Below are positions 33,007 to 41,138 of a DNA stretch of 58,046 nucleotides, piece after piece. Within the stretch, counting starts at the first letter, position 1, and each line of letters opens with the position of its first letter. This DNA is from Deltaproteobacteria bacterium (GTDB lineage Bacteria > Desulfobacterota > Binatia > UBA9968 > JAJDTQ01): positions 1 to 58,046 of the forward strand of contig JAPPNF010000067.1 of assembly GCA_028818755.1 (NCBI GenBank), given 5' to 3'. The translations under genes were made by a program, and so were the position numbers. A model generated the notes under the pieces. That model ran no database searches. It was not told the DNA's origin and worked only from the letters and a program-made list of their open reading frames with translations.

Positions 33007-34227
33007 ATGGAGATGACGACCCGGCAGGAAAACGCGATCCTCACGCAGGTGGGGCGCGGCACGCCCATGGGGGAGCTGCTCCGGCGCTACTGGTGGCCGG
33101 TGGGGATCTCGGCGCATCTGAAGGACAAGCCTACGTTCATCCGCGTCATGGGCGAGGACCTGGTGCTGTTCCGGGACGGCAAGGGCAGGGCGGGGGTGCT
33201 GGGCGCGTACTGTGCGCACCGGCGCGCGAACCTGTGCCTCGGCGACGTTGAGATGGGCGGCCTGCGCTGCCGGTACCACGGCTGGCTGTACGACGTCGAG
33301 GGCCGCCTTCTGCAGACGCCCGGCGAGCCGCCGGAAAGCACGCTCAAGGACGGCATCCGCCAGCTCGCCTATCCGGTGGAGGAGCTGGGCGGGCTGGTGT
33401 TCGCCTATCTCGGGCCCGAGCCGGCGCCGCTGCTGCCCCGCTATGACTTCCTCGTGGGCGACGGCGAGACCTACGTGACGGTGCAGGGCCTGCAGGACTG
33501 CAACTGGCTTCAGTGCGTGGAGAACGGCCTCGACCCGGTGCACCCGAGCTTCACCCACGGCGGCGCCTGGCCGGACATCCGCAGCACCGAGCCCGACCTG
33601 GGATTCGAGGAAACCGAGTGGGGACTCGTGTACAAGGCCTACCGGAAGTCCGACAAGGAAGGTGAGTTCAACTACCGCGAGCACCACCTGCTCATGCCGG
33701 GCATAAGCTGCGGCGGCAGCGGCGGCCGCTATCTCAAGGGTCCGGCCGGCGGCACCCCGGTCTCGGCGGCGCGCTGGAGCGTGCCCATCGACGACACCCA
33801 CACTCTGCTCATGCGGGTGCGGTTCAAGCCCGCGGACAACCCCGGCAAGTACGAGGGCGATCCCTTCAGCAAGCGCTGGAAGCCCCCCAGGGACTTCATC
33901 GAGCCCTACAAGGAGTACCGCGACTCCGACAATCCGGTGCTCGGCTACGAGATCCCGCCGCTCCACTTCGTCGAGGACGGCATGGTGGTGGACAGCCTGG
34001 GGCCACGGGTGGACCGGGAGAACGAGAACCTCGGACCCACCATCGACAACGGCATCATCCGCCTGCGCAGCATGTACCTCCGGGAGATGGAGAACGTGCG
34101 CCTCGGACGCGACCCCAAGAACGTCATGCGGGATCCCGAGAAGAACCGCACGGTGGTGATCACTGCATACGAGAGATGGGTTTCCGAAGCCGAGCGGCAG
34201 GAGCTCGAAGAATCGACTTCAGCCTGA
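33007..34227 (+). CDS. Rieske non-heme iron oxygenase, catalytic (alpha) subunit
   Basis: A 406-residue ring-hydroxylating or demethylating oxygenase similar to phthalate 4,5-dioxygenase-type enzymes. The [2Fe-2S] Rieske ligands are Cys69-x-His71 ('YCAHRRANL') and Cys88-x2-His91 ('RCRYHGWLY'). The mononuclear iron site is suggested by 'NGLDPVHPSFTHGG', with two histidines and an aspartate nearby. The ATG at 33007 has GGGAG upstream; a longer frame is not supported. A reductase partner is not encoded nearby. The cupin gene follows after 14 bases and is probably cotranscribed. Confidence 0.9.
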   Translation: MEMTTRQENAILTQVGRGTPMGELLRRYWWPVGISAHLKDKPTFIRVMGEDLVLFRDGKGRAGVLGAYCAHRRANLCLGDVEMGGLRCRYHGWLYDVEGRLLQTPGEPPESTLKDGIRQLAYPVEELGGLVFAYLGPEPAPLLPRYDFLVGDGETYVTVQGLQDCNWLQCVENGLDPVHPSFTHGGAWPDIRSTEPDLGFEETEWGLVYKAYRKSDKEGEFNYREHHLLMPGISCGGSGGRYLKGPAGGTPVSAARWSVPIDDTHTLLMRVRFKPADNPGKYEGDPFSKRWKPPRDFIEPYKEYRDSDNPVLGYEIPPLHFVEDGMVVDSLGPRVDRENENLGPTIDNGIIRLRSMYLREMENVRLGRDPKNVMRDPEKNRTVVITAYERWVSEAERQELEESTSA

Positions 34228-34241
34228 AGGGGGTAGGGGAG

Positions 34242-34559
34242 ATGGCCGTCCACCACGTCAACGAGAACAGCGCCGAGATGATCAAGACCGCGCGCGGGCA
34301 GACGAAATACCTCTACCGCGACGAGGGGGGCGGCGGGCCGTCGATCATGATCCGCCACTGGGGGCCGGACACCGACATCCCGGTGCACAGCCATCCGTTC
34401 AACGAGATGTTCTACGTGCTGGAAGGGGAGGTGGAAATCGGCGACACCCTGTACACCGCGGGCTCGTGCGTGTTCATCGAGGGCGGGACGCCCTACGGTC
34501 CGACCCGAGCGCCCAAGGGGGTGAAGGTGCTGAGGTACGCCGAAGCGTACCAGAGATAG
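34242..34559 (+). CDS. Cupin-domain protein
   Basis: A 105-residue single-domain cupin. Motif 1 is 'IPVHSHPFNEMFYVLEGEVE' (HxH...E, metal ligands) and motif 2 is 'AGSCVFIEGGTPYGPTRAP', where the expected late histidine is replaced by Tyr in 'PYGP'. It begins 14 bases after the Rieske gene with GGGGAG upstream. It may be a small isomerase, lyase or binding protein for the oxygenase substrate. Confidence 0.85.
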   Translation: MAVHHVNENSAEMIKTARGQTKYLYRDEGGGGPSIMIRHWGPDTDIPVHSHPFNEMFYVLEGEVEIGDTLYTAGSCVFIEGGTPYGPTRAPKGVKVLRYAEAYQR

Positions 34560-34590
34560 TTTCCGGCCCCGCGCGACCGGAAACGCCAAG

Positions 34591-34626
34591 CAGATTATGG
34601 CGCGAATTAACCAGACAGGACACTAG
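34591..34626. repeat. Solo terminal-repeat fragment of the MITE-like element
   Basis: CAGATTATG...CGAATTAACCAGACA...ACACTAG matches the right end of the element at 41094-41129 at 31 of 36 positions. Only one end is present; it lies between the cupin gene and the ABC binding-protein gene, so it may be a relic. Confidence 0.65.
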
Positions 34627-34648
34627 ACACAGGAAAGGGGGAACGACG

Positions 34649-35740
34649 ATGGAGAGACGCAAGCATTGGTTGGGTGCGTTCGCGATGGTCGGGCTCTTTC
34701 TCTTCGGGGCGCAGTCGGCGTACGGCGCCAACGCCTATGAGCAACTCGTGGCCGCGTCCAAGGCCGAGATGGAAAAGACCGGCGGCAAGCTCAGGATGTC
34801 TCTGGACTGGCCCAAGCGGGACACCAAGAACGTGCTCCCGGCCTTCAGTAAGGCCTACCCGTTCATCAAGGAGATCTCCTACAAGCGCGAGCGGGGGATC
34901 GGACCCTTCGGGCAGTTCCTGATCCAGTACAAGCAGGGCACGAACCCGCCCTACGACGTCATGCACATCGCCAGCGAGTTCCAGGCCCAGTACCTGAAGG
35001 AGGGCGCCTTCGTGAAGCCTCCTTTCAGCTACGCGGAGATCAACAAGCATATCCCCAAGGGTTGGCCGAAGCTGGACTCAAGGGCCATGGACCCCGACGG
35101 GAACTTCCTTTCCACCACGGGCAACGTCCGGGGCAACGCCTACAATCCCACGCTGGTGCCCAAGGGCAAGGAGCCCACGGGCTGGGACGCGTGCCTCGAC
35201 CCCATGTGGAAGGGAAAGTTCATGGTCGACACCCGCAACAAGCTGCAGGCGCTGCAGCATGATTCCGAGACGCGGGAGACGCATCTCAAGTGGCTGAAGG
35301 GAATCATCGCCAACGGCGCCGTATTGACGCGCGGCCAGGGGACGATCCTGCGCAAGATCGCTTCCGGAGAGTTCCCGCTCGGGTGCGGCATCAACTACCA
35401 CACCGCCAACCGCATGATCGACAGCGGCGTGAAGAACCTCGTATACACCCAGCCGGGTCCGGTTCCGCTCGAAATAGGCACCCGGGTCTACGTGGCCGAG
35501 TGGTCGAAGACACCGGCCACCACCCAGCTCTGGGCGGTATGGATCTCCACCGGCGGGCAGGACGTGCTCGAGAAGTACGCCTACCGCGGTTTTCCGTGGG
35601 ATCCGTCTTCCAAGAAGTATCCGCTGGCCAAGGGCAAGCACGTCGCCATTTGTGGCGCGGATTGCGCGCGCAAGTGGGACAACTACAACCGCGAGTACCA
35701 GGAGATGCTGGGACTGCCGGCGGCCAAGAAAAAGAAGTAG
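34649..35740 (+). CDS. ABC transporter substrate-binding protein (Fbp/thiamine-polyamine type)
   Basis: A 363-residue periplasmic binding protein with a clear signal peptide ending 'GAQSAYGANAYEQL'. The mature part has 'AFSKAYPFIKEISYKRERG' and 'PPYDVMHIASEFQAQYLKEG', plus 'VRGNAYNPTLVPKGKEPTGW' and 'DPMWKGKFMVDTRN', a layout shared with iron(III) and related extracellular binding proteins. The C-terminal tail has two cysteines ('ICGADCARKW') and a lysine run. The start has AAAGGGGG upstream. The matching permease is probably the gene at 36948. No ATPase gene is present between or after. Confidence 0.86.
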   Translation: MERRKHWLGAFAMVGLFLFGAQSAYGANAYEQLVAASKAEMEKTGGKLRMSLDWPKRDTKNVLPAFSKAYPFIKEISYKRERGIGPFGQFLIQYKQGTNPPYDVMHIASEFQAQYLKEGAFVKPPFSYAEINKHIPKGWPKLDSRAMDPDGNFLSTTGNVRGNAYNPTLVPKGKEPTGWDACLDPMWKGKFMVDTRNKLQALQHDSETRETHLKWLKGIIANGAVLTRGQGTILRKIASGEFPLGCGINYHTANRMIDSGVKNLVYTQPGPVPLEIGTRVYVAEWSKTPATTQLWAVWISTGGQDVLEKYAYRGFPWDPSSKKYPLAKGKHVAICGADCARKWDNYNREYQEMLGLPAAKKKK

Positions 35741-35771
35741 CGGCGGGCAAACGCCGGGCGCGCTCCCACTC

Positions 35772-35872
35772 CGTCATTCCCGCGAAAGCGGGAATCCGGG
35801 CGGGGTGGGGCCCGGGATCACGACCGCTACACTCCTCCGCCACCCCTGGATTCCCGCTTTCGCGGGAATGAC
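35772..35872. repeat. Second copy of the CATTCCCGCGAAAGCGGGAA inverted repeat pair
   Basis: Arms 35772-35797 and 35848-35872 are reverse complements and each is itself a hairpin; a stray GCGGGAATGACGG follows at 35877. It fills the gap between the convergent binding-protein and hydrolase genes. Same family as 29421-29522. Confidence 0.85.
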
Positions 35873-35913
35873 AGGGAGGCGGGAATGACGGTTGGGTGGA
35901 GGCGGTGGTACAG

Positions 35914-36723
35914 CTATTCCCCCAGGAAGTCGCCCACGAGCCGGTTGAACCGCTCCGCCTGGTCCCAGAAGGCCCAGTGTCCGCAGTGGTTGAAGACGTG
36001 GAGCTCCGCGTCCGGAAGCGCCTCGAACAGCAGCACGCCCCTTTCCAGCGCCACGCCGCGGTCGTTCCTTCCCCAGATGAGCAACGTCCGGTTCCGGATC
36101 TCCGACAGGCGTTCGCCAACGGGTTTAGAGGGAGGCGCCTCCCACCGCTTCACGATGGCGTCGAAACGGGAGCCCGTGCTCATTTCATAGCGTTCCGCCA
36201 CCAGCTCGTCGGTGACCAGCTCGCTCCTGAACAGGGTCTTCAGGGTCACCGCCCGCATGTTGTCCAGCGTAGGGGTGTATTCCCGCAACTCCTGGTTGTG
36301 CTTCTTGCCCTGGGCCACGGCCGCGGCCGATCCGGGCGGCGACAACGTGCCGCTGGAGATGAGCACCAAGCGCCCGGCGCGCGGGTCCTCCAGCGCGATT
36401 CTTGCCGCGATGTAGGCGCCCATGGAATTGCCGAGGAGATGGAAACGTTCGAGCCCCAGCGCGTCGATGAACTTCCGCGCGTGGGCGACCCGGTAGTCCA
36501 TGGAGTAGTCGGTGGGGTTGTCGGTGTTTCCGAAACCGGCCTGGTCGAAGGCGTACAGGCACAGCCCCGAGGCGGCCAGCGGCTCCATGTTCAGCTTCCA
36601 GGCGACGAGGGAGCAGACCCCGGGGGCGCCTCCATGGATCATGACCAGCGGGTGGCCGCTTCCCGCGGTCTGGTAGAACGTCCTGAGCCCGTCGACTTCC
36701 AGGTATCGTTGCTCGATGGCCAT
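35914..36723 (-). CDS. Alpha/beta hydrolase, C-C bond hydrolase-like (MhpC/BphD type)
   Basis: A 269-residue hydrolase close in layout to meta-cleavage product hydrolases. Features: 'LVMIHGGAPGVCSLVAW' (oxyanion loop), nucleophile in 'HLLGNSMGAYIAARIAL', acid in 'LLIWGRNDRGVALE' and histidine in 'VFNHCGHWAFWDQAERFN'. The 'NxMG' elbow and 'GHW' ending are typical of ring-fission hydrolases. The start at 36723 has GGAGG seven bases upstream. It is convergent with the ABC binding-protein gene and divergent from the permease gene. Confidence 0.88.
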   Translation of the reverse strand: MAIEQRYLEVDGLRTFYQTAGSGHPLVMIHGGAPGVCSLVAWKLNMEPLAASGLCLYAFDQAGFGNTDNPTDYSMDYRVAHARKFIDALGLERFHLLGNSMGAYIAARIALEDPRAGRLVLISSGTLSPPGSAAAVAQGKKHNQELREYTPTLDNMRAVTLKTLFRSELVTDELVAERYEMSTGSRFDAIVKRWEAPPSKPVGERLSEIRNRTLLIWGRNDRGVALERGVLLFEALPDAELHVFNHCGHWAFWDQAERFNRLVGDFLGE

Positions 36724-36836
36724 GACAGCTCCTCCCATGCTCGTTCGCCGACCCCTTGAACGGGGTTCTCCGGTCGTAGTAGAAGCCCCGCGAGACCCAT
36801 ACAACATAGACGAAACTCTGTTCAACTCGTCATGTC

Positions 36837-36933
36837 GTCCTTCGGCTTCGCTTCGCTACGCTCAGGACGAACGGAAAACGGCCCCACCACCGTTCGTCCC
36901 GAGCTTGTCGAAGGGCGAGCGAAGTCGAAGGAC
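36837..36933. repeat. Degenerate inverted repeat of the 1254-1355 family
   Basis: Left arm 36837-36874 nearly matches the arm at 1259-1296. The right arm 36890-36933 starts as its complement (CCGTTCGTCC) but switches to a CGAGCTTGTCGAAGGGCGAG variant before rejoining. It ends 15 bases before the permease start. Confidence 0.8.
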
Positions 36934-36947
36934 ACTCAGGCTCGAAG

Positions 36948-38714
36948 ATGACGGTACTCACAGGATCACATGTTTCCGGCGGCGCACCGGGCTGGCTCGG
37001 GTGGGCACGGGAGCACCTGGGTGCCGTGCTGGCGGTCCTGCTTACTGTCTGGCTCGTCATCGTCCCTCTCGCCACCCTGATCATCTTCAGCTTTCGCCTC
37101 GGCAACCCTTGGGAGCCCGGCGGCTTCACGCTGGAGCACTACGCCAGCGCCTATTCCGATCCGCAAACCTACTCCATGTTCTTCAACACGGCCCTGCTGG
37201 CGGTATTCAGCACCGCCATCTCCGTGGGGCTGGCGACCTTCTTCGCCTTTCTCACCGAGCGCACGGACATGCCGTTCCGCAACGTCGCCTGGGGCCTGAT
37301 CCTGGTGCCCATGGCCATGCCGGGGCTTCTGTTCGCGGTGTCCTGGACCTTCCTGCTCTCTCCGCAGATCGGGCTCTTCAACGTGTGGATGCGCGGCGTG
37401 GCGGGATGGTTCGGCGTGGAACTGACGAGCGGGCCGCTGAACATCTACAGCCTGTGGGGCATGGTGCTGCTGGAGGGTCTCAGGGGGGTCACCACCACCT
37501 TTCTGATCATGGTGGGGGCCTTCCGGGCCATGGATCCGAGCCTGGAGGAGGCGGCACGGGTCGCCGGCGCTTCCGGCCGCAGGACCTTCTTCGGCATCTT
37601 CCTGCCGCTCCTGACTCCGGCCATCCTGGGCGCCACCATGTACAGCTTCATGACCCACCTGGAGTCGCTGGAGGTTCCGCTGGTCATCGGGTTGCCGGCG
37701 CGGATCCACGTCTTCCCCACCTACATCTTCTATACGACACAGCGTTACACCCCGCCCGAGTACGGGTTGTCCGCCGCCCTTGGCGCGAGCTTTCTGCTGG
37801 TGAGCATCCTCCTGGTCTACGCGTACCGCTACGCCATGAGGCAGGAAGGGCGCTTCGCCACCATCACCGGGAAGGGGTACCGCCCACGCGTGATGCCGCT
37901 GGGGAAGTGGCGTTACGTCGCGTTCGCGGTTTTCTTCGTCTATTTCGCCCTTACGATCCTGGCGCCCAGCTTCGTTCTCCTCTGGAGCTCCCTGTTGCCG
38001 GTCTACATCACCCCTTCATTGGAGCTGCTGTCCGACCTGAACCTGGAGCACTACCGGGAGATCTTCTCCGACAGCGAGGTCTGGGACGCGACCGTCAACA
38101 CCATCGTGGTGGCTTTGGGCGCCGCCACCCTGACCATGCTTCTCTCCCTGGTCGTCGCCTGGGTCATCCTCCGCAAACGGTTCAGGGGAAGGACGGTTCT
38201 CGATGCCGTCACGTTCCTGCCACACGCCCTCCCGGGGGTGATCATCGCCATCGCGTTCATGTTCCTGTACCTCCAGCCGCCGTTCAACGGACTGCGCCTC
38301 TACGGGACGGTGTGGATCATCGTGCTGGGACTCACGGTCAGCTACATCGCCTTCGGCAGCCGCAACATGACTGCGGCGCTGACCCAGGTACACGTGGAGT
38401 TGGAGGAGGCCAGCCACGTGTCCGGCGGCAAATGGCTCACGCTGATGCGCCGGATCGTGCTGCCGCTGGTGCTGCCCGCGTTCATCGGCGGCTGGATCTG
38501 GGTGGCGTCCCATTCCCTCCGCAACTTCTCCGTGCCGCTGATCCTGGCCACCAGCGAGAACTGGACGTTGTCGGTGGTCATGTGGCGCTCTTGGGAAGAC
38601 GGCTATCCGGGACAGACATCGGCCCTGGGCGTGCTGCTCATCGTCGCGCTGGCGATTCTGACCGTGGGCGGCCGTTGGCTGGTGGCGCGCATGAGCCGGC
38701 GCCAGGAGTCGTGA
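36948..38714 (+). CDS. ABC transporter permease, fused double-domain (Fbp/iron-type)
   Basis: A 588-residue protein with about twelve membrane segments in two homologous halves. Each half has the permease EAA loop that docks on the ATPase: 'EEAARVAGASGRRTFFGIFL' at about residue 195 and 'EEASHVSGGKWLTLMRRIVL' at about residue 485. This double arrangement is typical of FbpB-type iron and thiamine permeases. The start at 36948 has AGG seven bases upstream. It should partner the binding protein encoded at 34649, although a hydrolase gene on the other strand separates them. Confidence 0.9.
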   Translation: MTVLTGSHVSGGAPGWLGWAREHLGAVLAVLLTVWLVIVPLATLIIFSFRLGNPWEPGGFTLEHYASAYSDPQTYSMFFNTALLAVFSTAISVGLATFFAFLTERTDMPFRNVAWGLILVPMAMPGLLFAVSWTFLLSPQIGLFNVWMRGVAGWFGVELTSGPLNIYSLWGMVLLEGLRGVTTTFLIMVGAFRAMDPSLEEAARVAGASGRRTFFGIFLPLLTPAILGATMYSFMTHLESLEVPLVIGLPARIHVFPTYIFYTTQRYTPPEYGLSAALGASFLLVSILLVYAYRYAMRQEGRFATITGKGYRPRVMPLGKWRYVAFAVFFVYFALTILAPSFVLLWSSLLPVYITPSLELLSDLNLEHYREIFSDSEVWDATVNTIVVALGAATLTMLLSLVVAWVILRKRFRGRTVLDAVTFLPHALPGVIIAIAFMFLYLQPPFNGLRLYGTVWIIVLGLTVSYIAFGSRNMTAALTQVHVELEEASHVSGGKWLTLMRRIVLPLVLPAFIGGWIWVASHSLRNFSVPLILATSENWTLSVVMWRSWEDGYPGQTSALGVLLIVALAILTVGGRWLVARMSRRQES

Positions 38715-38777
38715 GCAGGACGCGACGGGAAAGTTGGTTGACGATGGGATGGCGCTAAGTTATGGAAAACGTTTGGC

Positions 38778-38864
38778 GCCGGGATGGTGGAATGGGTAGA
38801 CACACGGGACTTAAAATCCCGCGGGCCTCGGCCTGTGCCGGTTCAAGTCCGGCTCCCGGCACCA
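38778..38864 (+). tRNA. tRNA-Leu (anticodon UAA)
   Basis: Acceptor arms GCCGGGA and TCCCGGC close the cloverleaf; the anticodon stem CGGGA/TCCCG holds the loop CTTAAAA with anticodon TAA. A long variable arm (GGGCCTCGGCCTGT) marks a class II tRNA, the T-arm is GCCGG-TTCAAGT-CCGGC, and CCA is encoded at 38862-38864. It lies between the ABC permease gene and a hairpin repeat. Confidence 0.96.
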
Positions 38865-38895
38865 GCCACCAGCGCCGCGGGCGCCCTCACCCCGA

Positions 38896-38916
38896 CCCTC
38901 TCCCAGAGGGAGAGGG
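38896..38916. repeat. Hairpin repeat after tRNA-Leu
   Basis: CCCTCTCCC and GGGAGAGGG form a 9-bp stem around AGA, preceded by CCCTCACCCCGA. This is a common intergenic palindrome in proteobacteria. It may end both the tRNA transcript and the convergent MoeA-fusion transcript. Confidence 0.7.
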
Positions 38917-38933
38917 GTCAGACGGAACCCCGA

Positions 38934-40865
38934 CTAGTTTTGCTCATGGAAGATCTCGCCGGTGGCGCCGGTATCGTAGCCGCCGAGGGATTGCATCGCG
39001 AGCTTGAACTCCTCCGAGCGGAGGACCTCCAGCAGCGTCGCGCCGGTCGGCGACTTGTAGAACGACCGCAGCAGCAGCAGGTCGTACTGCTCGTCGCCCA
39101 CCGGGATGAAGTCCAGCCCAAGGGCATCGGCCGCGGAGCGGATTCCCAGCCCGGCGTCCGCCAATCCGCTGGCCACCGCCACGGCAACGGCCATGTGGGT
39201 GAATTCTTCGTGTTCGTAGCCTTGTACGGTCGCCGCGTCGATGCCGAGCCGTCCGAGCTGGTAGTCCAGCAGCACCCGGGTGCCGGAGCCGGGCTGGCGG
39301 TTGACGAACCGGAGGTCCCGGTGCCCTAGGTCGCCGACGCCCGACAGGCCCATGGGATTGTCCCGCGGCACCAGCAGGCCCTGGCTCCGCCGGACGCAGT
39401 GCACGAGCACTACCGGCACGTCCGGGAGCACGCGCCTGATGTCCGGGATGTTGTAGTCGCCGGTGGCGGGGTCGAGCAGGTGGGTGCCGGCCATGTGGGT
39501 CTCGCCGCGGCGGATGGCATGCAGGCCGCCCAGGCTGCCCACGTTGGCGTTCGCGATCTTGAGGCGCGGGTCGCGGCGCTTGAGCTGGTCCTCCAGCACG
39601 CTGATGGAGAGGTCGTGGCTGCCGGTGCAGAGCACCGTGCGCTCGACCTCCTCTGGCGAGCGCAGCAGCTCGATGTCAACCTCCTCGCCGGCGTTGATCC
39701 CTTCCACCGTCCCTGGAATTCGCAGGAACCCGTCGGCGCGCACCATGGTGCTGATGACGCCGGCGCCGCGCGCCAGCGGCACCGCCATGAGCCTGTCCTC
39801 GACCCTGCCCAACGTGACCCGGACGAACTCTTCCAGGCCCAATCGGGAAGGAATCTTTCGCGGCGCGACCGCCTGGACCGTCGGCGGGGGAGCAAAGCCG
39901 GCCTCCTGAAGCCGTTGCAGCGCGGGCTGAAGGATCTCCCGCGCGACAACGATGGCGGAAACCGGGTAACCGGGAACTCCGATCACAGGCTTGCCGGCGA
40001 CGACGCCGAGGACCGCTGGTTTGCCCGGCATGACCTCGATGCCGTGCACCAGGAGATCTCCCTCGTCGTCGATCACCTCCGCGGTGAAGTCGTGCTCGCC
40101 GGCCGACGATCCGGCGATGAGGGCCACCAGGTGATGGTCCCGCAGGGCGTCCCGGAGAGCCTGCTTGAGGAGCGTGGGATCGTCGGGGACGGCAGCCGAT
40201 ATGACCGGGGAGCCGCCGGATTCGGTCACCATGGCTCCCAGCACGGTGGAGTTGAAATCGATGATCTCACCCGGCCGGGCCTTCTCTCCCGGCCCGGTGA
40301 TCTCGTCGCCGGTGGGGATGATGGCCACGCGGGGCCGCGCCTTGACCCTCACGGTGGTGTGCCCCGCCGCCAGCACGGCCCCCAGGTCATACGGCCTCAG
40401 GCGATGGTTGCGCGGCAGCAGCAGCTCAGTGGCCACGACGTCCTCGCCTACCAGCCGCACGTTCTGCCACGGTGTCGCGGCCTCCTCGATGGACACGCCG
40501 CCGTCGCGCTCGTGTACCTTCTCGATCATGATCACCGCGTTGGCCCAGGGGGGCAGCGCCTGGCCGGTGTCGAGGTAGGCGAAGCAGCCCTCGGGATTCG
40601 CTTCGTCCGTGAGCGGCGCGAGCTCCCGTGGCGAAAACTCCGTGGCTCCGAATGTGTCCTCGGCCCGCACACAGATCCCGTCCATGGCCGAGCCGTGGTA
40701 GTGGGGAGAGGAGATCCTGGCGAATACCGGCTCCGAGGTGATTCGGTGGAGCGCCTGGCTGGCGGCCACCTCCTCTTCTTCCAAGGAGATGTCGTCCACG
40801 CGGCTCAGAAAAAGCTCCCGCGCCTCTTCCAGCCGGGTCTTCTTGAGGTACCGTTTCCTTGCCAT
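38934..40865 (-). CDS. MoeA-like molybdopterin biosynthesis protein fused to a periplasmic-binding-protein-like domain
   Basis: A 643-residue two-part protein. Residues 1-400 are MoeA-like: 'HYHGSAMDGICVRAEDTFGA', 'DTGQALPPWANAVIMIEKVH', 'PTGDEITGPGEKARPGEIID', 'GSSAGEHDF' and 'VIGVPGYPVSAIVVAREIL'. Residues 420-640 resemble the type-2 binding fold used by LysR effector domains and molybdate-binding proteins ('NANVGSLGGLHAIRRGETHM', 'QPGSGTRVLLDYQLGRLGID' and 'TGATLLEVLRSEEFKLAMQS'). The extension may sense or deliver molybdate or tungstate. ATG at 40865 is preferred; the longer GTG start falls inside a palindromic repeat. A stand-alone MoeA is encoded upstream at 41139. Confidence 0.88.
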   Translation of the reverse strand: MARKRYLKKTRLEEARELFLSRVDDISLEEEEVAASQALHRITSEPVFARISSPHYHGSAMDGICVRAEDTFGATEFSPRELAPLTDEANPEGCFAYLDTGQALPPWANAVIMIEKVHERDGGVSIEEAATPWQNVRLVGEDVVATELLLPRNHRLRPYDLGAVLAAGHTTVRVKARPRVAIIPTGDEITGPGEKARPGEIIDFNSTVLGAMVTESGGSPVISAAVPDDPTLLKQALRDALRDHHLVALIAGSSAGEHDFTAEVIDDEGDLLVHGIEVMPGKPAVLGVVAGKPVIGVPGYPVSAIVVAREILQPALQRLQEAGFAPPPTVQAVAPRKIPSRLGLEEFVRVTLGRVEDRLMAVPLARGAGVISTMVRADGFLRIPGTVEGINAGEEVDIELLRSPEEVERTVLCTGSHDLSISVLEDQLKRRDPRLKIANANVGSLGGLHAIRRGETHMAGTHLLDPATGDYNIPDIRRVLPDVPVVLVHCVRRSQGLLVPRDNPMGLSGVGDLGHRDLRFVNRQPGSGTRVLLDYQLGRLGIDAATVQGYEHEEFTHMAVAVAVASGLADAGLGIRSAADALGLDFIPVGDEQYDLLLLRSFYKSPTGATLLEVLRSEEFKLAMQSLGGYDTGATGEIFHEQN

Positions 40866-40883
40866 GGCAGCCGGTATGAACAC

Positions 40884-40904
40884 GGACGGCTTCGAAACCC
40901 GTCC
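40884..40904. repeat. Degenerate palindrome upstream of the MoeA fusion
   Basis: GGACGGCTTCGAAACCCGTCC is a divergent member of the GGGCGGGTTT/AAACCCGCCC family. It sits directly upstream of the start codon at 40865. Confidence 0.5.
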
Positions 40905-40964
40905 CTAACCCCCTTCGTCACCTCGGCGACGTCGAAGCCCGCCCGCGATGCCTTTCGGCGTCGG

Positions 40965-41129
40965 CTAGTGTGGTGTCTGGTTAATTCGGAGCATAATATG
41001 CGGAGGATTTTTTGTTGTCGGCAAGGCGCGATGACGAGCAGTGGCGGGCACCACGCGAGGAAGAGCAACGCAGCCGACGGCGAAAAAGACCCGCAGATTA
41101 TGCTCCGAATTAACCAGACACCACACTAG
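40965..41129. mobile_element. 165-bp MITE-like element with 33-bp perfect terminal inverted repeats
   Basis: Ends 40965-40997 (CTAGTGTGGTGTCTGG...) and 41097-41129 are exact reverse complements, extendable to 39 bp with one mismatch. Interior sequence is also partly self-complementary (TTTTTTGTTGTCGGC with GCCGACGGCGAAAAA). It encodes nothing. The outermost CTAG is palindromic, so the target duplication (TA or CTAG) cannot be fixed. It sits between the two moeA genes. A one-ended relative is at 34591-34626. Confidence 0.8.
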
Positions 41130-41138
41130 TCCAGGGTA

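Noticed and set aside
31723..33966. 747-codon frame extending upstream of GrdB
   Set aside because: The upstream part lies antisense to the Rieske gene. The GrdB start at 32778 has AAGGAGG and the conserved N-terminus.
38778..38864. Selenocysteine tRNA (which would have fitted the GrdB finding)
   Set aside because: The anticodon loop CTTAAAA gives UAA and the arm lengths are those of tRNA-Leu, not the long acceptor of tRNA-Sec with UCA.
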